A DNA stretch of 64,000 nucleotides from Streptomyces sp. ISL-94 (GTDB lineage Bacteria; Actinomycetota; Actinomycetes; Streptomycetales; Streptomycetaceae), in the NCBI RefSeq assembly GCF_018614075.1, contig NZ_JAGGOZ010000117.1:1-64000 (forward strand). Direction: 5' to 3'. Under the pieces are notes generated by a model that worked only from the letters and a program-made list of their open reading frames with translations, was not told where the DNA came from and made no database searches. Positions 25,165 through 33,738 of the stretch are shown here, piece by piece (position 1 is the stretch's first letter; each line of letters starts with the position of its first letter). The translations under genes were made by a program, and so were the position numbers.

Positions 25165-25956
25165 TCAGCGCGCGGCGAGGGTGGTGACCAGGACGTCCCG
25201 GTGGCCGGCGCGGCCAGGGTCCAGCGGGTGGACCGGGGAGACGGCGTGCCAGGTCGCCCGGTCGTCACTCAGGAGCAGGGTCCCGGGCTCGCTGAGGGTC
25301 GTGGCCACTGTCTGCCTGCCGTCCGCGTCATACACCGTGCTCTGGCCTCCGGTGACGTTCTCGCGGCCGATCAGCAGCGACGTCACGAGCGTGACCCCGT
25401 CCTTGTGCCGTCCCTCGGGGGTGGGCTGCCCCAGACTGTCCGCCTGCGCCACAACCCTGAAGGGATGCACCCTGACAGTCCACTCCTGCGCGTCATCCAA
25501 GCCCGCGGCGACCTGGCCGAGCATCCGGATCAGCGATCCCAGCACCGGCTCGGCCCGGAACTCCTCGGTCAGCGGCTCGAAGCGGCGGTCGACCTCCACA
25601 TAGAGGGGATTGCTGTCCTGCGGCTGCACGAAGACGTCGTGGGGCATCGCCTTGATCTCGCCGGAGCGGGACAGCAGGAACTGCCCATAGCGCCGCAGCC
25701 GACGCGTACCGGTCTGCGCCGCATACGCGTCCACCGCAAGGTCCTCCCAGTGCGCGGCGAACCGCTGCCACACGGAGGCATCCGTACCCAGACTTTGACA
25801 GACAGCGGCCGGGGCCATCAGGTGCCAGCCGTCAGAGACGACAGCCCCGCGCGCCTCTTCAATCAGCCGCACGGCGCCGTCCCCGGCAGAGCGGCCGCCG
25901 CGCTCCCCGGCCGCCTGCCTCGGACCTTCCTGCGTGATGCTGCGTCCTTCGTCCAT
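25165..25956 (-). CDS. 2-oxoglutarate-Fe(II) dioxygenase family protein
   Basis: A 263-residue protein of the 2OG-Fe dioxygenase family (PF10014-like, which includes amino-acid hydroxylases). The HXD iron motif is visible in GRHKDGVTLV near residue 180, the distal His in DDRATWHAVSPVHP near 238, and the C-terminus contains the basic residues expected to bind 2-oxoglutarate. Start at the ATG at 25956. The substrate cannot be told from sequence; family members hydroxylate free L-amino acids such as isoleucine. It ends two bases from the convergent YbdK-type gene. Confidence 0.82.
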   Translation of the reverse strand: MDEGRSITQEGPRQAAGERGGRSAGDGAVRLIEEARGAVVSDGWHLMAPAAVCQSLGTDASVWQRFAAHWEDLAVDAYAAQTGTRRLRRYGQFLLSRSGEIKAMPHDVFVQPQDSNPLYVEVDRRFEPLTEEFRAEPVLGSLIRMLGQVAAGLDDAQEWTVRVHPFRVVAQADSLGQPTPEGRHKDGVTLVTSLLIGRENVTGGQSTVYDADGRQTVATTLSEPGTLLLSDDRATWHAVSPVHPLDPGRAGHRDVLVTTLAAR

Positions 25957-26308
25957 AGGCTCATGTTCCAGCCTGACAAGGTGCCCTGCATCCGCTGCGC
26001 ACCGTCCGGGTGCCCATCCGCGGGGGCCGGCCGCGCCGTCCTGGCCGCGCTCGCGCTGCTGCCCCCGCGGCCCCGTCATTCCGGCGGACCCTGTTCCCGG
26101 CAGGAGATCGTCGTATTGCGTGATCGAAACCTGGCGCTGAATGCGGTGCCCGGCCGAGGACGGCGACCCACGTCCCACCTCTGCGCAACGGTCCGGGGCT
26201 GGCCAGATGGCAGATCCGGTCGGTGGCACGCAGCCGCGAGGCACGGCTGGCGCCGGCCCGCGGATGGTGCGCCGATCGCGGCCTGTCTGCCGGGGTCCGG
26301 TGTGGGGT
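25957..26308. other. Intergenic region, nothing recognised
   Basis: About 350 bases downstream of the Hsp20 chimera and upstream of the dioxygenase gene. It must hold the dioxygenase promoter. No gene, hairpin or known motif recognised. Confidence 0.35.
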
Positions 26309-26797
26309 TCAGGCGGCCGGCTGTGGCTGGAGGAGCTGCGGCCGGCCGAAGAGGAGTGCCCAGCCGTCGGGGAGTTGGTTCAGGATGCGGGTGAGGAGTT
26401 CGGGGCCGGCAAGGCGGGCGACGACGGCGAGGACGGCTCCGGTCTCCCAGCGGGTGGTGGCGGGGGTTGCGTAGTCGGCCTGGATGTGTTCGGTGTCGAG
26501 GGTGTCGGCCAGCGTGATCTGGCGGGAGAACACCCCGAGGGGCCGCTCGGAGAGTTCCATCTGCACGTTGTCGGCCTTCGCCGAGGGACGGCGTTCGGCC
26601 TTGACGGTGAGCATGTGCCGCTCGACGTCGATGTCGATCGCGTCCGCCGTGACGCCCGGGAGGTCGAAGGCGATCACGTAGTCGTCGCCATCGCGGTAGG
26701 CGTCCATCGGCATCACGGACGGCTTCGACCACGTGCCGGTGGTCCCCATGAGCTGCTGGGTGATCCGGTCGAGCTCGCGGAACGGGTCAGTGCGCAT
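26309..26797 (-). CDS. Truncated Hsp20 (Hsp18-like) joined to a DUF2267-like tail
   Basis: A 162-residue chimera. Residues 1-109 are a small heat-shock protein: MRTDPFRELDRITQQL, then most of the alpha-crystallin domain (DGDDYVIAFDLPGV, ERPLGVFSRQITLADTLD). After HIQADY the last strands of that domain (normally GVLTV and an IPV motif) are missing, and residues 110-162 read VLAVVARLAGPELLTRILNQ and LPDGWALLFG, which resembles the end of a DUF2267 domain. The ATG at 26797 faces a RheA operator and divergent rheA, the usual hsp18 position. It is likely a fusion by deletion and probably unable to act as a normal chaperone. Confidence 0.75.
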   Translation of the reverse strand: MRTDPFRELDRITQQLMGTTGTWSKPSVMPMDAYRDGDDYVIAFDLPGVTADAIDIDVERHMLTVKAERRPSAKADNVQMELSERPLGVFSRQITLADTLDTEHIQADYATPATTRWETGAVLAVVARLAGPELLTRILNQLPDGWALLFGRPQLLQPQPAA

Positions 26798-26870
26798 CAA
26801 CGTCGCGAAACACCTCCAGTCGGTTCGGGCAGGAACTGCCAATGCGCTTCAACGTGCATCCGTTGTAACA

Positions 26871-26889
26871 TGTCATCGAAACGATGACA
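26871..26889. promoter_or_regulatory. RheA operator between hsp20 and rheA
   Basis: A perfect inverted repeat TGTCATC-N5-GATGACA, identical to the operator described for the RheA repressor of hsp18 in Streptomyces albus. It is 73 bases from the hsp20 start and 43 from the rheA start. A further half-site (tgtcatcc) follows at 26897-26904. Confidence 0.88.
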
Positions 26890-26932
26890 AGCAAGGTGTC
26901 ATCCTCAGGGTGACGAGAGCTGGAGGACATCT

Positions 26933-27619
26933 GTGACTGCCGCCGACAAGCCCGTCCCTCCCCCGGCCCCAGGCACCCACCCGGCCCGCGGGCCCGCTTC
27001 CTTCCTGGCCGCCGCAGCGGCACTGGAGGCCATCGGCAACACCGTGCGCGAGGCCCAGAGCGCCGGCCCCGCCACGCCCCCGACGGACGATGGCCCGGAG
27101 CAGGCCCTGGCCTCACTGCTTCTTCTGCGCGAGGTACGAGAGCAGCTCGCCGGATGGGAGCCCGGCCTGATCGAAACCGCACGGGAAGCGGGCGCGAGCT
27201 GGGCCGATCTCGCAGGGCCCCTCGGGGTCGCCAGCCGCCAGGCCGCTGAACGCCGCTACCTGCGCCTGCGCCCCGGCCCGGCCGACAGCACCGGCGAGCA
27301 GCGGGTCCAGGCCGTCCGCGACCGGCGTGCCGCCGACCGCACCGTCACCGTCTGGGCTCGCGGCAACGCCGCCGACCTGCGTCAGCTGGCCGGTCAGATC
27401 ACCGCACTCACCGACCTCCCCGCCGCCGCCGAGACAAGTGTCCGTGAGCTCAGCAGTGCCCTCGGCCGCGACGACGCGGCCCAGCTCGTCGGCCCGCTCA
27501 CCGCCACCCGCGACCACCTGGGCCCGGGGCACACCGACCTTGCCGACCGCATCGACACCCTCACCCGGCACACCCGCCGGCTCCGCCGCGACAGCAACCA
27601 GCAGCGCGGCGGCACCTGA
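26933..27619 (+). CDS. rheA: RheA-like repressor of hsp18
   Basis: A 228-residue protein matching the size and position of RheA, the temperature-sensing autoregulated repressor of hsp18. A helix-turn-helix is visible near residues 80-105 (AGASWADLAGPLGVASRQAAERR). The rest is helical and Arg/Ala-rich (LRQLAGQITALTDLP). It begins at a GTG behind GGAGGA and is divergent from the hsp20 gene with the cognate operator between. The identification rests on operator, synteny and size; I cannot align it here. Its target gene is now a chimera, so its main remaining role could lie elsewhere in the genome. Confidence 0.8.
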   Translation: MTAADKPVPPPAPGTHPARGPASFLAAAAALEAIGNTVREAQSAGPATPPTDDGPEQALASLLLLREVREQLAGWEPGLIETAREAGASWADLAGPLGVASRQAAERRYLRLRPGPADSTGEQRVQAVRDRRAADRTVTVWARGNAADLRQLAGQITALTDLPAAAETSVRELSSALGRDDAAQLVGPLTATRDHLGPGHTDLADRIDTLTRHTRRLRRDSNQQRGGT

Positions 27620-27739
27620 CGGCCGGTCCGCGCCTGCGACATCCAGCGGCCGACCACACCGCGTAGGAGTGGTCCGCGCACGGCGCGGAACTCACGTGTC
27701 GCGCCGAGTCGTCCGTCACCGCGGCCGCCGGCCCTGGCC

Positions 27740-28777
27740 TCATGTCTGGCGCAGGGGTACGTACGCCTGCTCGTCGAGGCCGAAGGTCCAGGCCACTCCC
27801 TGCTTGGCCGTGCGGGTATCGGGCGGGACGCGGAGCCAGTACGTGCGGCTGGTGCCGTCCGGTTCCGGGGTGGAGTTGACGACCTCCACCATGACCACGT
27901 CCTCGTCGTCCGGCAGGGGTATGCGCCACAGCACCCCCGTCTCGTCCCGGTGCACCGGTTCGGCCGCCGACTCGCTCAGGTAGCGGTCGTAGCCGTAGTG
28001 CTCCAGCATCACCCGCCGCAGCTCGGCGTTCTCCTCGTCCCGGATCCGCTCCGGCGTCAGACTGCCCAAGCCGTCCAGGAATTCGGCCGGCACGGGCATG
28101 CCGCGCCACGCGTGCAGCGCGAAGCCGTCCCGGAAGCCGAGGGCCGGACCGTCACCGCGGTCCAACCGGCCCGCCTCGTCACGGTGCAGCTCCACCGGCC
28201 GCTCGCACACCACGGCCAGCCGCTCGTACGGCCACCACCAGCCGGCCGAACGCGCCACCTCGGCCATCCCGTGCAGCGGCGACCCCGGCCCGGTGTCGAA
28301 CGCGCACAGCCAGGCCGCGTCGTGCTGGCCGAGCACCGCGTCGAGGAGCAGCAGCCGTACCTCCGCCTCCTCGGCGCGGTCCTCCGCCAACTCCAGGAGC
28401 CCAGCCCGGATCCGGTCCGTCAGCCGCTCCGTGTTCGTCCACAGGCGGCCGCCCGTGGCGTTCCACCTCTGCCCCCAGCCCCGCGGGCCGAGCCGCCCCT
28501 GCAGCCGGTCCCGCTCGGCAGCCCAGGGGGCGCTGCGCACGGCCTCCCTTACGCTGCGGCCGCGCGCCTGCGTGCCCCAGGGGCCGTCGGCGTCGAGCAG
28601 CAGACCCAGCGCGGCCCGGGGCGAGTCCGCCCAGACGATCAGTTCCGGCTCCCGCAGCCCCGCCGCGCGGTAGGCGAGGCGCACGCCGGCCTCCGCCTCC
28701 GGGCGGTTCGCCGGCGCGGTGGCCGCGGCGGCCACCCGCCACACGTCGGTGTCGATGTCGTTGTCGTTGTCGCTCAT
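27740..28777 (-). CDS. DUF6745-type protein
   Basis: A 345-residue soluble protein. The second half has repeated short motifs of the kind ELHRDEAGRLDRGDGPALGF, FALHAWRGMPVPAEF and EPVHRDETGVLWRI, characteristic of DUF6745. The first half is helical and Arg-rich. Together with the small gene at 28839 it forms a minus-strand pair divergent from the STM4015-4011 operon; DUF6745 proteins often occur next to leucine-rich-repeat and radical SAM genes, so it may be an accessory of that system. Function unknown. Confidence 0.75.
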   Translation of the reverse strand: MSDNDNDIDTDVWRVAAAATAPANRPEAEAGVRLAYRAAGLREPELIVWADSPRAALGLLLDADGPWGTQARGRSVREAVRSAPWAAERDRLQGRLGPRGWGQRWNATGGRLWTNTERLTDRIRAGLLELAEDRAEEAEVRLLLLDAVLGQHDAAWLCAFDTGPGSPLHGMAEVARSAGWWWPYERLAVVCERPVELHRDEAGRLDRGDGPALGFRDGFALHAWRGMPVPAEFLDGLGSLTPERIRDEENAELRRVMLEHYGYDRYLSESAAEPVHRDETGVLWRIPLPDDEDVVMVEVVNSTPEPDGTSRTYWLRVPPDTRTAKQGVAWTFGLDEQAYVPLRQT

Positions 28778-28838
28778 CCCTGTCCTCCCCCTCGATCCGT
28801 CGATCGGTCGATCCGCCGATCGCTCGTTCCTCGACCGG

Positions 28839-29165
28839 TCAGTCCGCCACGAGCCGTACCGAGCCCGGCACGTACTCCCGCTGGCGGACCACCCGGTACC
28901 AGCCCTTCGGCAGCGGTATCGCGGCGTGTTCCTCGTGCACCACCCGCCCGCCGTCCGGGAGGTGCAGCAGCAGCGGCCCGAGCGGACCCCGCTCCCGCAG
29001 CAGCCGGCCCGGCCCCAGCACGGCGTGCGCGTGCCCGGTCACCTCACCCAGCGCCAGCACCATCCGGCCCCGACCGTCGCGCGGTTCCCCCGGCGCGTCG
29101 TCCACCTGCGGCGGCAGCTCCGACTCGCCGATCGGCGCGATGAGCACGTCCCCTTGCCTGTACAC
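28839..29165 (-). CDS. Small protein of the DUF6745 neighbourhood
   Basis: A 108-residue protein with a GTG start at 29165, eight bases downstream of GGAGGGGG. It begins YRQGDVLIAPI, has MVLALGEVTGHAHAV in the middle, and ends PKGWYRVVRQREYVPGSVR. The QGDVL start and GEVTGHAH motif define a small family often encoded beside DUF6745 genes. It looks like a compact beta-barrel or cupin-like fold with two conserved histidines, but no activity is known. The gene precedes DUF6745 by 61 bases, so the two are probably cotranscribed. Confidence 0.7.
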   Translation of the reverse strand: MYRQGDVLIAPIGESELPPQVDDAPGEPRDGRGRMVLALGEVTGHAHAVLGPGRLLRERGPLGPLLLHLPDGGRVVHEEHAAIPLPKGWYRVVRQREYVPGSVRLVAD

Positions 29166-29227
29166 GCGTGTCCCCCTCCCGACGCGCCGCCCGGTGCGCC
29201 GCGTCGATTCGAAGGTAGGGCCGGGGT

Positions 29228-29269
29228 CTGACAACGGCCGCTCGGCCGCCCTGCCTGCGGCGTTGTCAG
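29228..29269. promoter_or_regulatory. Inverted repeat in the divergent control region
   Basis: Arms ctgacaacg and cgttgtcag (nine bases, perfect) are separated by 24 GC-rich bases. They lie between the DUF6745 pair and the STM4015-4011 operon, 65 bases before the STM4015 start, and could bind a regulator of both. The cttggtacaact sequence just after could contribute to a -10 element. Confidence 0.4.
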
Positions 29270-29333
29270 TGGCACTTGGTACAACTCTCAGCAGATCGAC
29301 GCGGACGCGACAGGCGAGGAACGGCGGGGACAC

Positions 29334-30293
29334 ATGAGCTATGCGAGCCACCTGAAGGAGTCGTACGGGCTGCCCGTCTTCGACTTCCCCGGCCCGGAGG
29401 AGGAAGTGAAGACCTCCCTGCCCGAGCCGGACGCCGTCGCGTGGCGGATCTCGTCGGACACCTACGACGCGGACGAGGCCTGGCCCGAGACGTTCGCCCG
29501 GTTCGTCGCCGCCGTCGACACCACCCGGGTCCGTGCGATCGTGGTCGGTGCCTGGGAGGACGCCTACGAAAGCGGTCCCGAGGGGATCATCGAGGCACTT
29601 CTGGCCGCGCGTCCCCGACTCCCCGCCCTGCGCGCCCTGTTCCTCGGGGACATGGAGTCCGAGGAGTGCGAAATATCGTGGATCAGCCAGGGGGACGTCG
29701 GCCCGCTCGTCGACGGCTTCCCGGAGCTGGAGGAGTTCGGCGTCCGCGGGGGCACCGGCCTCGTCATCCCGCCGTTCACCCACCGGCGGCTGCGCTCCCT
29801 CACCGTGGAGACCGGCGGCATGCCCGCCGCGGCCGTCCGGAACGTGGCCGCCAGTGCGCTGCCCGCACTGGAACACCTCGACCTCTGGCTCGGCACGGCC
29901 GGATACGGCGGGGACTGCGAGCTCACCGACGTGGAGCCCATCCTCGGCGGCGACCGGCTGCCGAACCTGCGCCACCTGGGCCTGCGGAACTCCGACATCC
30001 AGGACGAGATCGCCGCCGCGACGGCCGCCGCGCCCGTCGTGGCCCGCCTGGAGACCCTCGACCTGTCCATGGGCGTCCTCACGGACGTGGGCGGGACCGC
30101 ACTGCTCGGCGGCCAGCCGCTCACCCACCTCAAAACGCTCGACCTCCACCACAACTACCTGACCGAGCCGCTGAAGCAGCGCTTCCGGGACGTCTTGGAG
30201 CAGGCCGGCGTCACCCTCGACCTGCACCGCGGCCATGCCGAGGAGGACAAGTGGGACGGCCGCACCTGGCGCTTCGTCGCGGTCGGCGAGTAG
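29334..30293 (+). CDS. STM4015-family leucine-rich-repeat protein
   Basis: A 319-residue protein with LRR-type repeats through the central and C-terminal parts (for example LPALEHLDLWLG, LPNLRHLGLRNS, VARLETLDLSMG and LTHLKTLDLHHN at about 25-residue spacing). The N-terminus YASHLKESYGLPVFDFP is a conserved lead-in of the STM4015 family. It is the first gene of the five-gene STM4015-4014-4013-4012-4011 operon. LRR proteins usually bind other proteins, so a scaffold or target-recognition role is plausible. The exact function is unknown. Confidence 0.88.
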   Translation: MSYASHLKESYGLPVFDFPGPEEEVKTSLPEPDAVAWRISSDTYDADEAWPETFARFVAAVDTTRVRAIVVGAWEDAYESGPEGIIEALLAARPRLPALRALFLGDMESEECEISWISQGDVGPLVDGFPELEEFGVRGGTGLVIPPFTHRRLRSLTVETGGMPAAAVRNVAASALPALEHLDLWLGTAGYGGDCELTDVEPILGGDRLPNLRHLGLRNSDIQDEIAAATAAAPVVARLETLDLSMGVLTDVGGTALLGGQPLTHLKTLDLHHNYLTEPLKQRFRDVLEQAGVTLDLHRGHAEEDKWDGRTWRFVAVGE

Positions 30294-30303
30294 CGCGCCG
30301 GCC

Positions 30304-31437
30304 ATGACGGACAACGCACCGCCGCGGCGGGCCCCGGCGCGCTGGGCGGTCGTCGGCAACCCGGAGAACCGCCGCGTCGGCCTGTTCAGCCAGGCCGTCC
30401 GCGACGCCGGGCTGCCCGGACCCCGCGTCGTGCCCTGGACGGACGTGCTGCGCGCGGGCGGCGCCGAGTTCGCCGCCGACGAGCTCGTACGGCTGGACTC
30501 GCCGGGGGAGAACGCCGAGGTCGACCGGGTCCTGCGCGGTCTGGACAGTCCCACCCGGGTGGACGGGAGCGCCCGCTGGTACACGCGGTTCACCGGAGCG
30601 GTCCGTACCCTCACCGGCGGCCTCCGCATGGACGACGCCGGCGAGCTGGCCGTCCTCTTCGACAAGCGGCTCTGCCACCGCACCCTGTACCACGCCGGGG
30701 TGCCGGTCCCCCACTCCCCGACCTCGGGCGGCGGCACCCCCGTGCGCGGCTGGGACGACGTGCGGGCCCTCATGGACGCGCACGGGATGCCGCGCGCGTT
30801 CGTGAAGCCGGCGCACGGGTCCTCCGCGTCCGGGGTGGTCGCCGTCGAGACCGCCGGGCGGGGCCGGATCCGGGCGACCACCTCCGTGGAGACGGCCGAG
30901 GACGGGCATCTGCACAACTCCCTGCGGCTGCGCCGGCTGACGAGCGAGCGGGAGGTGGCGGCGCTCGTCGACGCCCTCGCCCCGGACGGACTGCACCTGG
31001 AGCGTTGGTGGCCCAAGGCCTCGCTCGACGGCAGGGCGGCCGACCTGCGCGTGGTCGTGGTGGCCGGCCGGGCCACCCACGCCGTGGTCCGCACGAGCCG
31101 CTCGCCCATGACCAATCTGCACCTCGGCGGACGACGCGGCGACCTGGCGGCCGTGACCCTGGCCGCGGGCCCGCACTGGGACGAGGCCCTGCGGATCTGC
31201 GAACGCGCCGCGGCCTGCTTCCCCGGCACCCTGTGCGTCGGGGTGGACCTGCTGCCCGCCGTCGGCTGGCGCCGGTTCGCCGTCGCCGAGGTCAACGCGT
31301 TCGGGGACCTGCTGCCCGGCCTCACCGGCCTGCCCCGCAGCGGCGCCGAGGGCCTGGACACCTACGCCGCCCAGGTGGCTGCCGCCCCCACGTACGTCCA
31401 GCACCACCACACGAGGAACCACTGTGCACCCGCCTGA
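30304..31437 (+). CDS. STM4014-family ATP-grasp-like protein
   Basis: A 377-residue protein of the STM4014 family. The sequence ARAFVKPAHGSSASGVVAVE near residue 160 and RFAVAEVNAFGDLLPGL near residue 325 match an ATP-grasp fold (a nucleotide-binding lysine with a Gly/Ser-rich loop, and the Glu-x-Asn metal motif), so ATP-dependent carboxylate ligation or phosphorylation is a reasonable inference. The ATG at 30304 is ten bases after the STM4015 stop codon. It overlaps the next gene by 14 bases. Confidence 0.86.
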   Translation: MTDNAPPRRAPARWAVVGNPENRRVGLFSQAVRDAGLPGPRVVPWTDVLRAGGAEFAADELVRLDSPGENAEVDRVLRGLDSPTRVDGSARWYTRFTGAVRTLTGGLRMDDAGELAVLFDKRLCHRTLYHAGVPVPHSPTSGGGTPVRGWDDVRALMDAHGMPRAFVKPAHGSSASGVVAVETAGRGRIRATTSVETAEDGHLHNSLRLRRLTSEREVAALVDALAPDGLHLERWWPKASLDGRAADLRVVVVAGRATHAVVRTSRSPMTNLHLGGRRGDLAAVTLAAGPHWDEALRICERAAACFPGTLCVGVDLLPAVGWRRFAVAEVNAFGDLLPGLTGLPRSGAEGLDTYAAQVAAAPTYVQHHHTRNHCAPA

Positions 31438-32374
31438 GAGCGACCGGCCGCTGACCGGCCGGCCGCTGACCGAGCACGACACGACGCGCGGGGACGACAC
31501 GGCACACCCGGGCGGCACGACGCACCGGGCCGACGCGACGCCGCCCGAGCGCGCGCCGCTCCCGGACATGAACGAGGTCGTCGGCCGCGACGACCTGCTC
31601 CTGCTCACCCTGGACACCCTCCGGTACGACGTCGCCGTCGAACTGGCCGCCGCCGGGCGCATCCCGAACCTGGCCCGCCACCTCCCGGGCGGTGTCTGGG
31701 AGCGGCGGCACGCCCCGGGCAGCTTCACCTACGCCTCGCACCAGGCGATGTTCGCCGGGTTCCTGCCCACGCCCGCCGCGCCCGGCCCGCACCCGCGGCT
31801 GTTCGCAGCGCGCTTCGCCGGCAGCGAGACAACCGCCGGGCGGACCTTCGTGTTCGACACCCCCGACCTGGTGTCCGGCCTGGCCGCGGCCGGGTACCGG
31901 ACGGTGTGCATCGGCGGCGTCGGATTCTTCAACAAGCAGGGGGCGCTGGGCGATGTACTCCCGGGCATGTTCCAGGAGAGCCACTGGGAACCGGAGTTCG
32001 GCGTGGCGTCCCCCACCTCCTTCGAGGCACAGGTCGCGCGGGCCGAGCGGGTCGTCGCCGAGCTGCCGGCGGGCCGGCGGTTGTTCCTCTTCCTCAACGC
32101 CTCCGCCCTGCACCAGCCCAACTGGTTCCACCTGCCCGGCGCCGCCTGCGGGGCGCGGGACACCCGCGCCACCCACGCCGCCGCCCTGGAGTACATCGAC
32201 CGGCACATCGGCCGGCTCTTCCGCGCGATGAGCTCCCGCCGCCGCTGCTTCGCCATCGTCTGCTCCGACCACGGCACCACCTACGGCGACGACGGCTACA
32301 CCGGCCACCGCCTCGCCCACGAGGCCGTGTGGACCGTGCCGTACGCCCACTTCTTCCTGGAGCCGTCCGCATGA
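31424..32374 (+). CDS. STM4013/SEN3800-family sulfatase-like hydrolase
   Basis: A 316-residue protein of the alkaline phosphatase/sulfatase superfamily. LLLTLDTLRYDV near residue 60 gives the first metal-binding aspartates, and CSDHGTTYGDDGYTGH near residue 282 the second metal site. It lacks the Cys/Ser-x-Pro-x-Arg sulfatase maturation motif, suggesting a phosphohydrolase-type role. The GTG at 31424 has GAGGAA upstream; an ATG at 31568 nearer to the family core has no ribosome site. The first 48 residues are a low-complexity extension. It overlaps STM4014 and STM4012, showing tight translational coupling. Confidence 0.86.
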   Translation: MHPPESDRPLTGRPLTEHDTTRGDDTAHPGGTTHRADATPPERAPLPDMNEVVGRDDLLLLTLDTLRYDVAVELAAAGRIPNLARHLPGGVWERRHAPGSFTYASHQAMFAGFLPTPAAPGPHPRLFAARFAGSETTAGRTFVFDTPDLVSGLAAAGYRTVCIGGVGFFNKQGALGDVLPGMFQESHWEPEFGVASPTSFEAQVARAERVVAELPAGRRLFLFLNASALHQPNWFHLPGAACGARDTRATHAAALEYIDRHIGRLFRAMSSRRRCFAIVCSDHGTTYGDDGYTGHRLAHEAVWTVPYAHFFLEPSA

Positions 32375-33732
32375 CCGCCCCCGCCGCCCTCCCCACTCCG
32401 ACCCGCGTCCGGCCGTACCAGAGTTACGTCTACGCCTACCCGCACAAGACGGCGTACCGTCCGCTGGCCGGCCGCCCGGCTCTGGGCGACCTGTGGCGGG
32501 GCGAGCGCAAGGACGCGCTCTCCCTCTACGTCCACATACCGTTCTGCGAGGTCCGCTGCGGGTTCTGCAACCTCTTCACCCGGATCGGCGCCCCCGACGG
32601 CCTGACCGGCCGCTACCTCGACGCACTCGACCGCCAGGCCGCGGCCGTCCGCGAGGCCCTCGGCGACGACGGCCCGGTGCGCTTCGCCGGCGCCGCGTTC
32701 GGCGGTGGCACCCCGACCTTCCTGACGGCGGACGAGCTGGACCGGCTCTGCGACATCGCCGAGCACCGCATGGGCGCCGACCTCCGGGCCGTCCCGCTCT
32801 CCGTGGAGGCCTCGCCCGCCACCGCGACCGCCGACCGCCTCGCCGTCCTCGCCGAGCGCGGCACCACCCGCCTCAGCATCGGCGTGCAGAGCTTCGTGGA
32901 CGAGGAGGCCCGCGCCGCCGTCCGCCCCCAGCGCCGTGCCGACGTGGACGCCGCGCTCGGCCGGATCCGCGAAGCCCGCATCCCCGTCCTCAACATCGAC
33001 CTCATCTACGGCATCGACGGCCAGACCGCCGCCACCTGGCGCGCCTCCCTGGACGCCGCCCTCGCCTGGCAGCCCGAGGAGCTGTACCTCTACCCCCTGT
33101 ACGTCCGCCCCCTCACCGGTCTCGCCCGGCGCACCGCGCACACCGACCGCGCGTGGGACGAACAGCGCCTGAACCTCTACCGGCAGGGCCGCGACCACCT
33201 CCTCGCGCACGGCTACGAGCAGGTGTCGATGCGGATGTTCCGCCGCACCGGCGCGGCCCCGCAGGGCCCCGACGACCACGCCTGCCAGACCGACGGCATG
33301 ATCGGCCTCGGCTGCGGCGCCCGCTCGTACACCTCCGCCCTCCACTACTCCTTCGACTACGCGGTCGACATGGGACAGATCCGGGCGATCATCGACGACT
33401 ACACGGGCACCGAGGAGTTCGGCCGGGCGGTGCACGGCCGGTATGTGGACGGCGACGAGGCCCGCCGCCGCCATCTCCTCCAGTCCGTGCTCCAAGCCCG
33501 GGGCATGCCGGTCGCCGACTACCGCGCCCGGTTCGGCACCGACCCGTTCGAGGACTTCCCCGGGGAGCTGGCCGCCTTCGCGGCCCGCGGCTGGCTCGAC
33601 GCCCGCGCCGGCGGGCCGGGCGGCGGGCTCCTGCGGCTCACCCCCGAAGGGCTCGCCCACTCCGACGCGCTCGGCCCCGAGCTGTTCTCCCCCGCCGTAC
33701 GGGCGGCGATGGCCGCCTACGATCCCAAGTAG
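32371..33732 (+). CDS. STM4012-family radical SAM protein
   Basis: A 453-residue radical SAM enzyme related to HemW (coproporphyrinogen oxidase-like). The [4Fe-4S]-binding CEVRCGFC motif is at residues 59-66, followed by a GGGTP motif near residue 112 and the HemW-type block VLNIDLIYGIDGQT near residue 205. The C-terminal part resembles the HemW C-terminal domain. It starts in ATGA overlap with STM4013 and is followed six bases later by a second radical SAM gene. Substrate unknown. Confidence 0.92.
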   Translation: MTAPAALPTPTRVRPYQSYVYAYPHKTAYRPLAGRPALGDLWRGERKDALSLYVHIPFCEVRCGFCNLFTRIGAPDGLTGRYLDALDRQAAAVREALGDDGPVRFAGAAFGGGTPTFLTADELDRLCDIAEHRMGADLRAVPLSVEASPATATADRLAVLAERGTTRLSIGVQSFVDEEARAAVRPQRRADVDAALGRIREARIPVLNIDLIYGIDGQTAATWRASLDAALAWQPEELYLYPLYVRPLTGLARRTAHTDRAWDEQRLNLYRQGRDHLLAHGYEQVSMRMFRRTGAAPQGPDDHACQTDGMIGLGCGARSYTSALHYSFDYAVDMGQIRAIIDDYTGTEEFGRAVHGRYVDGDEARRRHLLQSVLQARGMPVADYRARFGTDPFEDFPGELAAFAARGWLDARAGGPGGGLLRLTPEGLAHSDALGPELFSPAVRAAMAAYDPK

Positions 33733-33738
33733 GCGCCC

